Source of the DNA: Gp6-AA40 sp050742535
GTDB lineage: Bacteria; Acidobacteriota; Vicinamibacteria; Vicinamibacterales; UBA2999
DNA: 21,067 bases
Reading direction: 5' to 3'
Assembly (NCBI GenBank): GCA_050742535.1
Contig: JBOGIQ010000070.1
Coordinates: 1 to 21,067, forward strand
Of the stretch, positions 13,778-19,721 are shown in pieces. Made by a program: the position numbers and the translations under genes. A model generated the notes under the pieces. That model did no database searches. It had not been told where the DNA came from and saw nothing but the letters and a program-made list of their open reading frames with translations. Every line of letters begins with the position of its first letter. Position 1 is the first letter of the stretch.

Positions 13778-15117
13778 CGACGTTCGCCGACCGAGTCGAG
13801 CGCGCCGCTCGAGCGGAGCTGCGCCGCATACTGCATGAGCGATTCGATCGTGACGCGCACCTCAGGCTGATTCAGCAGCCCGTCGCCGGGGCGGAATACG
13901 CTCGTGATGCTGGTGATCGGCAGCGGCGGCAAAGGAGGCATCCACGGAGGGCTCGGTTGGAGGTACGGCGGTCCTTGGGGTGGTGTTGGCGCCGGAATAG
14001 GCGATGGAGAAGGAGTCGGCGTTGGAGTGGGAGTCGGCGTTGGAGTGGGAGTCGGGGTTGGAGTCGGAGTCGGCGTTGGAGTCGGAGTCGGTGTCGGCGT
14101 GGGAGTTGGCGTTGGTGTCGGAGTGGGAGTCGGCGTTGGCGTGGGCGTTGGTGTCGGCGTGGGGGTCGGCGTGCCGGTGCTGATCTGAGTACCGCTGCCG
14201 GTACTGATTTGCGTGCCACCGGTGCCCGTGCTCATCTCAGTGACCATCCCCGTACCATGACCGAACGTTCCTTGCGTCAAGGCCGTGCCGCCGAAGGTTC
14301 CTCGTTGCGTGCCGCCGAAGGTTCCTCCTTGGGTGCCACCGAACGTTCCTTCTTGCGTGCCGCCGAAGGTTCCTCCTTGGGTGCCGCCGAACGTTCCTCG
14401 TTGCGTGCCGCCGAAGGTTCCTCCTTGGGTGCCGCCGAAGGTTCCTTCTTGCGTACCCCCGAACGTTCCTCCTTGCGTACCGCCGAAGGTTCCTCCTCGG
14501 GTGCCGCCGAAGGTTCCTTCTTGCGTGCCGCCGAACGTTCCTTCTTGCGTACCGCCGAACGTTCCTTCTTGCGTACCGCCGAACGTTCCTCCCTGGGTGC
14601 CGCCGAACGTCCCCCGCGTGCCGCCTGTCAACGTGACGCCTCGCGTGCCAGGCCTGTCGGTTTCGCCGAGCGGGATTTGAGTGACGGCGCTGACGAACAG
14701 CAAATCGAGGATCGCATCATCGACCGGAATCAACGCCTGCTTCTCGATGGCCGATCGCGTCAGGGCATACAGCACGTGCCGTCCGTCGTTCTCCACCACG
14801 GCGCGGCCGAAGTGGAGCATGAACTCTTCCTGTGAAGGTCGAATGGGCCGGTCCGCGACGTACGCGGCCAGCCATCGCACTAGCCCTGGATTCGACATGA
14901 CCGAATACACGAATTGGTTGACGACCGATGCTCTCTCTGGCGGCAGACCGGCGCCGTACACATACTCCGACCAGACCTGCGCCGGATCGGTGACGAACTG
15001 CTCGCGCAAGAGGAAGTCGGTGGACATCGCGCGGAACAGCGCGTACGCCCTGCGCTCCACTGCGGCGCTGCGGAGTGAACGAGATTGCTGGACTCGGCCC
15101 TGGCTGTCGTCAGTCAT
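13774..15117 (-). CDS. Octapeptide (GTFGGTQx) and Thr-Pro repeat protein, putative modified substrate/precursor
   Basis: A 447-residue modular protein from the ATG at 15117; an in-frame TTG at 15132 could add five residues. Residues 1 to about 155 are a helical domain. Its segment DFLLREQFVTDPAQVWSEYV resembles the 'LR..F..DP..V' pattern of LigA-like leaders, a weak similarity only. Residues 169-278 are 13 octapeptides GTFGGT(Q/R)(G/E/R) plus a partial fourteenth; nearly all variation is at the last position. After a Gly/Thr linker, residues 316-369 are 27 consecutive Thr-Pro pairs, followed by a Pro-rich stretch. About residues 405-447 are a small helical C-terminal domain (LLNQPEVRVTIESLMQYAAQ). 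There is no signal peptide or transmembrane segment. It is the first gene of an ATGA-overlapped operon with an oxygenase and a methyltransferase, and diverges from a cupin hydroxylase. It may be a modified scaffold, adhesin or RiPP-like precursor; no family was recognised. Confidence 0.85.
   Translation of the reverse strand: MTDDSQGRVQQSRSLRSAAVERRAYALFRAMSTDFLLREQFVTDPAQVWSEYVYGAGLPPERASVVNQFVYSVMSNPGLVRWLAAYVADRPIRPSQEEFMLHFGRAVVENDGRHVLYALTRSAIEKQALIPVDDAILDLLFVSAVTQIPLGETDRPGTRGVTLTGGTRGTFGGTQGGTFGGTQEGTFGGTQEGTFGGTQEGTFGGTRGGTFGGTQGGTFGGTQEGTFGGTQGGTFGGTQRGTFGGTQGGTFGGTQEGTFGGTQGGTFGGTQRGTFGGTALTQGTFGHGTGMVTEMSTGTGGTQISTGSGTQISTGTPTPTPTPTPTPTPTPTPTPTPTPTPTPTPTPTPTPTPTPTPTPTPTPTPTPTPSPSPIPAPTPPQGPPYLQPSPPWMPPLPPLPITSITSVFRPGDGLLNQPEVRVTIESLMQYAAQLRSSGALDSVGERR
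14011..14172 (-). repeat. Thr-Pro dipeptide-coding repeat (27 units)
   Basis: 162 bases encoding 27 uninterrupted Thr-Pro pairs inside the repeat-protein gene. Third codon positions vary freely (ACG/ACT/ACC/ACA with CCG/CCA/CCC/CCT), so the tract is kept at the protein level and is not a recent simple-sequence expansion. The plus strand is strongly G-rich. Confidence 0.95.
14284..14613 (-). repeat. 24-bp tandem repeat encoding GTFGGTQx (13.75 units)
   Basis: 330 bases of head-to-tail 24-bp units in frame with the repeat-protein gene. Units differ at few positions. Changes outside the last two codons are nearly all synonymous, while codon 8 encodes Gly, Glu or Arg and codon 7 is Gln except for one Arg. 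Copy number may be misassembled in short-read data. Confidence 0.95.
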
Positions 15118-15220
15118 AGTTTCTGTTCCCAAAAATGGCGACGCGCCCCGAGGACCGTCCGCCGAACGGCTCGAATCCTACACCCGTACCCAAGGCGAAA
15201 GGCGCTATTCTTCGTCAGCC

Positions 15221-16234
15221 ATGCACGCCGAAATTGCTCCTCAATGGCAGACTTGGATTGTCGAGAATCTGATGCTGGATGTGGCACCCGGCACGCTGGT
15301 CGACCGCCTGGTCTCCGAGGGCGGCGTCGACGAGGCGAGCGCACGCGATGCCGTGACGGCCGCCGCGGCGCAGCCCGCCGTGAGGGTGGGGCGATCGATC
15401 GCCAGCCGCCTGAAGAAGACCGAGACGCTTCTCTCGATCATGCAGGAGCTCGCGCAATCGGTCCCTCGCGACAAGGTGGACGAGCGCCGTGACATCGATG
15501 CCGGCGCCTTCTTCGCCGACTACTATTCCCGGAATCGACCATTACTGTTGCGCGGGACGGTCCGGCATTGGCCGGCTCTGCACAAGTGGTCCCCACGGCA
15601 TTTCGCCGAACGCTATGGCAGCGCGCCGATCTCCATCACCGCAAACCGCGAGTCCGATCCCCGGTACGAGATCAACCGCCGCACCCACATGACGCAGACG
15701 ACGATGGCTGATTTCGTCGCGATGCTCGAGTCTGGCGGGCACACGAACGACTATTACCTCGTTGCGAACAATCCCGTCCTGCAGACGGCGCCGCTGGCAC
15801 CGCTCCTGGACGACATCGGAGGCATCGGCGGCCTTCTCGAGCCCCGCATGCGGCGGGATCACACGTTCCTCTGGTTCGGGCCCGCCGGCACCGTCACGCC
15901 GCTCCATCATGACAAAGCGAACCTGTGCATGGCACAGGTCCTGGGCCGCAAGCGGGTGACGCTCTATCCGACCGCGGCGATCCGACACATGCACAACATC
16001 ATCGGCGTGTACACCGAGGCCGACCCGGAGAACCTGGAACGCTCGCCTATTGATCTCAGGGGAGTACCGCGTTTCGAGGTGACTCTCTTTCCGGGTGACG
16101 TCCTCTTCGTGCCGTTCGCCTGGTGGCATCACGTGCGGGCGCTCGACGTGAGCATCACCGTGAGCATGGACAATTTCATCTTCCGCAACGACTTCGACCT
16201 GATGGACCCCTACGATTACACCGCGGCGCCGTGA
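15221..16234 (+). CDS. JmjC/cupin_8 2-oxoglutarate hydroxylase
   Basis: A 337-residue cupin-like protein of the JmjC/cupin_8 group, the family of FIH-type and ribosomal-protein hydroxylases. Residues about 5-50 (APQWQTWIVENLMLDVAPGT and following) form the helical start seen in many bacterial members. The catalytic half has RPLLLRG near residue 107, WFGPAGTVTPLHHDKANL with ligands His229-x-Asp231, a Lys in the GRKRVTLYP strand, and FPGDVLFVPFAWWHHVRAL with the distal ligand His303 or His304. All three iron ligands are therefore present. The ATG at 15221 was chosen because the open frame upstream lies over the opposite gene; its ribosome site is weak. It diverges from the repeat-protein operon across a 103-bp gap that must hold both promoters, although no clear -10/-35 pair was seen. 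Hydroxylation of a side chain in the neighbouring repeat protein is inferred, not shown. Confidence 0.88.
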   Translation: MHAEIAPQWQTWIVENLMLDVAPGTLVDRLVSEGGVDEASARDAVTAAAAQPAVRVGRSIASRLKKTETLLSIMQELAQSVPRDKVDERRDIDAGAFFADYYSRNRPLLLRGTVRHWPALHKWSPRHFAERYGSAPISITANRESDPRYEINRRTHMTQTTMADFVAMLESGGHTNDYYLVANNPVLQTAPLAPLLDDIGGIGGLLEPRMRRDHTFLWFGPAGTVTPLHHDKANLCMAQVLGRKRVTLYPTAAIRHMHNIIGVYTEADPENLERSPIDLRGVPRFEVTLFPGDVLFVPFAWWHHVRALDVSITVSMDNFIFRNDFDLMDPYDYTAAP

Positions 16235-16238
16235 CCTT

Positions 16239-16265
16239 GCGGCGGACGATCACATTGTCCGCAGC
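16239..16265 (+). terminator. Possible terminator hairpin after the cupin gene
   Basis: Just after the stop at 16234, GCGGAC (16242-16247) and GTCCGC (16257-16262) pair around a 9-base loop, and two more pairs form below a mismatch. There is no run of T after it, so intrinsic termination is uncertain. Confidence 0.3.
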
Positions 16266-16441
16266 CGCTCGGGCCGCTTTCTATGCAAAAGGCCCAGATG
16301 AAACGACCTCGAAGTCCGCTGCTGCGGGATGAGCGCAATTGCCATGGCGCTCCTGTCGGCGTTCCGCACCTCCTTGGGGATGTCGACGAGGCGCATATCG
16401 AATCGTAGTCAGCGACCGCAGCCTGTTAGAGCGTCCAAAAA

Positions 16442-16539
16442 TTAGCCCGAAGCGCTCTTTGCGTCTGTTCGCGTCCATCTGCCGGGCGTTGCGGCCTGTG
16501 CCGGCTCGATGTCACTCAGAATGTCACTCGCGGCGGGCG
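16442..16539 (+). repeat. 98-bp direct repeat, copy 1 (R1)
   Basis: Matches 19563-19660 in the same orientation at 78 of 98 positions with no insertion or deletion. It begins with the core TTAGCCCGAA and contains GCGTCTGTTCGCGTCC and two closely spaced TGTCACTC words near its end. On the minus strand both copies are open in one frame, reading SDILSDIEPA..., then TRTDA, and ending at the same TAA, which lies in the core. This looks like the 3' end of a gene, possibly an integrase tail abutting its attachment core. The rest of 16266-16692 holds no gene I can support. Confidence 0.85.
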
Positions 16540-16692
16540 TCTTACAGGCAAAACGCGGCCCGAGATTCTGCCAGAACTACTGCCGACACACTGCGTCACA
16601 GCCCCCCTGGGCAACCCTGAAAGGCTCCGGTGACAGCCGCTGGCCTTTGTTAATAATCGAGACGCCTTATTCGTCTTCTTGCTGAGAAGCAC

Positions 16693-17235
16693 ATGTCGAT
16701 AGCAGCGCTGCCCGGCGCCCGCGGTGTCATCTTGACAAGCGAAATCGAGGCCCTGTTCCGCGACCATCACGAACTGATCTACCGAACGGCGTACAGCGTC
16801 ACTGGAAGCAAACCGGATGCGGAGGACGTGCTGCAGACGATATTCCTCCGGCTTCTTCCCCGGGGTCTTCCGCCGGATCACGTGAAGAACCCGGCCGGCT
16901 ACCTGTATCGCGCTGCCGTCAATGCGTCGTTGGACATGGTCCGGAACAGCAAGCGTAGAAACCCGGACGGTCGGGAGCGCACGCTTGTCTCGGTCCATCC
17001 GGCATTGCAGCGGGTCCCCGACACGGAACGCGAGTGGCGCGTGCGGGAAGCCCTCGCGCAACTCAGTCCCCGCGCGGTGGAAATCGTGGTGCTCCGCTAC
17101 GTGCATGACTACCGGGACGCGGAAATCGCGAAGATGCTGGGCACGTCACGCGGAGTCATCGCCGTGACGTTGTTCCGGGCCAGGGTCAGGTTGCGAGAGC
17201 TGCTTTCAAGGGACAGGTCGGGAGGAGCGCGATGA
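16693..17235 (+). CDS. ECF-type RNA polymerase sigma factor
   Basis: A 180-residue sigma-70 family factor of the extracytoplasmic-function type. Region 2 covers about residues 18-90 (LFRDHHELIYRTAYSVTGSK, then DAEDVLQTIFLRLL). Region 4 covers about 112-170 (ALAQLSPRAVEIVVLRYVHD and the helix-turn-helix AEIAKMLGTSRGVIAVTLFR). There is no region 1 or 3, and length is normal. ATG at 16693 follows GAGAAG. The stop overlaps the start of the FecR-like gene (ATGA at 17232-17235), the usual arrangement of an ECF sigma factor with its membrane regulator, so the downstream protein probably controls it. No promoter upstream could be assigned with confidence. It lies about 150 bp after the R1 repeat, inside the repeat-bracketed block. 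Confidence 0.93.
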   Translation: MSIAALPGARGVILTSEIEALFRDHHELIYRTAYSVTGSKPDAEDVLQTIFLRLLPRGLPPDHVKNPAGYLYRAAVNASLDMVRNSKRRNPDGRERTLVSVHPALQRVPDTEREWRVREALAQLSPRAVEIVVLRYVHDYRDAEIAKMLGTSRGVIAVTLFRARVRLRELLSRDRSGGAR

Positions 17236-18806
17236 AGCCCACCATGAGAGACATCGAGAACGTCCTGAAGCGCGATCGCGGTCACATATCGCATCAGGAT
17301 GTGACAGACGCCGCCTCGCGTGCCTGGTTGCGCCTGGGAGCGGGAGCCGGGAGGTTGTCTGAGCCACCTCCGGATCACGCAGCGTCCGTTGGCACACGCC
17401 GGTGGCCAACGTGGTTGGCGGCGGCGGCCTCGCTCGCGATGGCCGTGGGTATCGGGACGGTTGTCGTCTGGGGACCTTGGACGTCGCCAGCCACGGGCAT
17501 CCCGACGTTTGAAGTCGTGGAGGGTGACGTGCGCGTCGGCGAGACGATCCGCTCGAGCGCTGCCGGTGCGGTGCTCGCGCTGGCGGATAGCTCACGCATC
17601 GAGATGCGCGCTCTCTCGGAGCTGGCACTCGAACGAGCCGACGATGGCGTGCGCATTCGCTTGAGCCAGGGCGGCATCATCGTGAACGCCGCGAAACAGC
17701 ATGGCGGACATCTGTTCGTACAGACGAAGGACGTCACGGTGTCCGTCGTGGGCACCGTGTTCCTCGTCAATGCCGAGGAACACGGCTCGCGCGTTGCCGT
17801 GATTGAAGGAGAGGTTCGCGTGCAGCAGGGCGGGACGGCGAAGAGGCTGCTCTCTGGCGAACAATTCTCCACGAATCCGTCGATGGAGGCGCGGACCGTC
17901 AACGACGTGATCGCCTGGAGCCTGAACTCGGAGGCGCTCCGCGCCTTATTGCAGCAGTCGGCCGTCGCTCCCACGGCGCTCTCGCCACAAGCCTCGGCCG
18001 AGCCTCGAGCAACGTTCGAGGTCGCTTCGATCAGGCCCCGTCCGTCGCCGGCGGGAGGTGGCCGCGGTACCAGCGGATCTCCCTGCGTTGGCCGTGGCGA
18101 GATCGATCCTCGGCGGTTCGCGGTCACCAATACGACCCTCCACGAACTCATCGCGTGGGCTCATGGCAGGAACTGTATCGGCGATGCCGATCTCATTTCC
18201 GGAGGCCCGGGATGGATTCGGTCGGATCGATTCGACCTCGAGGCGCGAATGCCAGAGGGTTTCCCCAGCTACACAATGATCCAGGTCCGATCGGGAAGTG
18301 CTCCGAAGCTTCAGCCGATGCTCCAGGCACTCCTCGTCGAGCGTTTCAAGCTCGCCGTGCGTCGGGAGATGAGGGAGCGGGCGGTCTATGTCCTGACGGC
18401 GACAGACACGCCGAAGCTGACGCCATGGAGGGATGGCGACGGAGAAGCGAACATCGGTTCGTTGTTCCAGCAGAGTAATCCGAGCGGGCAGATCTTCGCG
18501 CGGCTCCGAGGCACGAAGTGGTCCATGGCGCGTCTCGCCGACGCACTAGGCCAGTCTCCCGCCGCGGGTCGAGTCGTGCTGGACCGAACGGGCATTGCCG
18601 GCGAATTCAACGTCGACCTGCAGTTCGTGCCGGGCGAAGCCTTCATCGCCACGATTGCACAGGCAACCGGAGCTCCGCCGAATGTTGCATCCGGCCCATC
18701 CCTGTCTACGGCACTCGAGGAGCAGCTCGGACTCCGATTGGAAGCCATACGCGCCCCCGTGGAAACACTGACCGTGGAGCACGCGGAGAAACCCTCAGAG
18801 AACTGA
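17232..18806 (+). CDS. FecR-domain anti-sigma-like protein fused to a TIGR03435 domain
   Basis: A 524-residue two-domain protein. Residues 1-55 are a cytoplasmic segment with charged helices that could bind the sigma factor. One transmembrane helix lies at about 58-80 (WPTWLAAAASLAMAVGIGTV). A FecR-like periplasmic domain follows at about 88-190 (FEVVEGDVRVGE, SSRIEMRALSELALE, VSVVGTVFLVNAEE, VAVIEGEVRVQQGG). From about residue 260 the protein is a complete TIGR03435 domain, from FEVASIRPR through MLQALLVERFKLAV and VVLDRTGIAGEFNV to EEQLGLRLEAIRAPVETLTV and the terminal VEHAEKPSEN. GGAGGAG sits 4 bases before the ATG, a strong ribosome site. Overlap with the ECF sigma gene points to a signalling pair in which the TIGR03435 part would face the periplasm as sensor or effector. 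The TIGR03435 function is unknown. Confidence 0.92.
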   Translation: MKPTMRDIENVLKRDRGHISHQDVTDAASRAWLRLGAGAGRLSEPPPDHAASVGTRRWPTWLAAAASLAMAVGIGTVVVWGPWTSPATGIPTFEVVEGDVRVGETIRSSAAGAVLALADSSRIEMRALSELALERADDGVRIRLSQGGIIVNAAKQHGGHLFVQTKDVTVSVVGTVFLVNAEEHGSRVAVIEGEVRVQQGGTAKRLLSGEQFSTNPSMEARTVNDVIAWSLNSEALRALLQQSAVAPTALSPQASAEPRATFEVASIRPRPSPAGGGRGTSGSPCVGRGEIDPRRFAVTNTTLHELIAWAHGRNCIGDADLISGGPGWIRSDRFDLEARMPEGFPSYTMIQVRSGSAPKLQPMLQALLVERFKLAVRREMRERAVYVLTATDTPKLTPWRDGDGEANIGSLFQQSNPSGQIFARLRGTKWSMARLADALGQSPAAGRVVLDRTGIAGEFNVDLQFVPGEAFIATIAQATGAPPNVASGPSLSTALEEQLGLRLEAIRAPVETLTVEHAEKPSEN

Positions 18807-18870
18807 TATGGAACGAATCGCGTCCGATCGCTTCGATATGCCAAACGAGCATTGATAGGGTGAGGCGCCG

Positions 18871-19566
18871 ATGTCTGTCGTCAAAGCAAACCGGCGGCTG
18901 GTCGCCGTGGCCGCGGTCTTCACGATGGCAAGTGTTCCCCCGAGCGCCCGTCAAGAATCCCGCACGACCGTTCGGCCACGATTCGACGTGGCCTCAATAA
19001 AACCGAACAACACCGGAAGCAAGGCCGTGCGCCTCGGCGACACACCCGGGCGCTTCTTCGCTGGGAATGTGACCGTACGGATGCTTATATCGCTGGCCTA
19101 CAACGTCGATGACGTTCAGATTGTGAAACGCCCCGCGTGGGTGGATGTCGACCGTTTCGACGTCGAAGCGAGAGGAGACACCGGCGCGACTCGTCAGCAG
19201 CTGATGTCGATGCTTCAGATGCTTCTTGAAGATCGCTTCCAGCTCGTGCGTCGCTCTGACAAGCAGCGCTTGCCGGTCTATGTGCTGCTCGTTGGCCAAA
19301 GTGGACCGCGACTCGCGCGCCGAGAATGTAGGCCTCGCGACGCAAACGGCCCGATGGGTCCCAGCGACCTTTCGGTGTGCGGCTACCTGAACTTCGGAAA
19401 CGGCCCGATCACAGCGACCAGTATCAGAATGGCGAACTGTGCAGAGGTTCTGACCAATATCCTCAAGCGCAAAGTCATCGACAGGACGGGCATAGACGGA
19501 CTGTTTGATGTCGCCTTGAGCTATGCTGTCGGCCTTTCGCTAAACGTCGCGCCTTCTGCCCGTTAG
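18871..19566 (+). CDS. TIGR03435-family protein, C-terminally truncated
   Basis: A 231-residue secreted or membrane-anchored protein. An N-terminal hydrophobic stretch (LVAVAAVFTMASVPPSA) reads as a signal peptide. The family core follows: RFDVASIKPNN, VRMLISLAYNVDDVQIVKRP, WVDVDRFDVEARG, LMSMLQMLLEDRFQLVRRSD, and KVIDRTGIDGLFDVALSYA. After ALSYA the usual remaining 40 or so residues (an EQLGLKLE segment and an (L/V)(I/V)D.(V/A)E(R/K)P(S/T)EN end) are absent; the reading frame instead runs into GLSLNVAPSAR, encoded by the 42-bp repeat (19531-19572). Truncation by recombination at this repeat is inferred. GTGAGG lies 9 bases before the ATG. It follows the FecR fusion gene by 64 bp and may be in the same transcript. 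The shortened product may be non-functional. Confidence 0.85.
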   Translation: MSVVKANRRLVAVAAVFTMASVPPSARQESRTTVRPRFDVASIKPNNTGSKAVRLGDTPGRFFAGNVTVRMLISLAYNVDDVQIVKRPAWVDVDRFDVEARGDTGATRQQLMSMLQMLLEDRFQLVRRSDKQRLPVYVLLVGQSGPRLARRECRPRDANGPMGPSDLSVCGYLNFGNGPITATSIRMANCAEVLTNILKRKVIDRTGIDGLFDVALSYAVGLSLNVAPSAR

Positions 19567-19572
19567 CCCGAA
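19531..19572 (+). repeat. 42-bp repeat, copy 2, overlapping a truncated gene end
   Basis: Second copy of the repeat at 3425-3466 (37/42 identical). It supplies the last codons and stop of the truncated TIGR03435 gene. GCTAAACG and CGTTAGC form a short dyad with one bulged A. It overlaps the first ten bases of the R2 repeat by sharing the TTAGCCCGAA core. Confidence 0.75.
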
Positions 19573-19660
19573 ACGCCATTTGCGTCTGTTCGCGTCCGCT
19601 TGCCGCCTGTTTCAGGTTTTGCCGGCGCGATGTCACTCGAAGTGTCACTCGCCGCGAGCG
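19563..19660 (+). repeat. 98-bp direct repeat, copy 2 (R2)
   Basis: Second copy of the repeat at 16442-16539, same orientation and length. On the minus strand it reads SDTSSDIAPAKPETGG, then TRTDA, then a TAA stop, in parallel with R1. The two copies bracket the ECF sigma, FecR-TIGR03435 and TIGR03435 genes over 3.2 kb. The 61 bp between it and the leuA stop hold nothing recognised. Confidence 0.85.
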
Positions 19661-19721
19661 GCTTCCGAGCTTCCCGCTGACGTACTCACTGTCGGCAGCC
19701 TTCGTTGAATACACGCGTCAC

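Noticed and set aside
13904..14188. Plus-strand open frame encoding a Gly-Val repeat
   Set aside because: It is the antisense of the Thr-Pro tract; the minus-strand gene has overlapping coupled neighbours and folded domains on both sides.
14284..14613. Regular 24-bp repeats that could suggest a CRISPR-like array
   Set aside because: Units are contiguous with no spacers and remain in frame inside a long gene; this is a protein-coding tandem repeat.
15118..15220. Divergent promoter pair between the repeat-protein and cupin genes
   Set aside because: Promoters must exist here by layout, but no -35/-10 pair or operator dyad was convincing enough to place.
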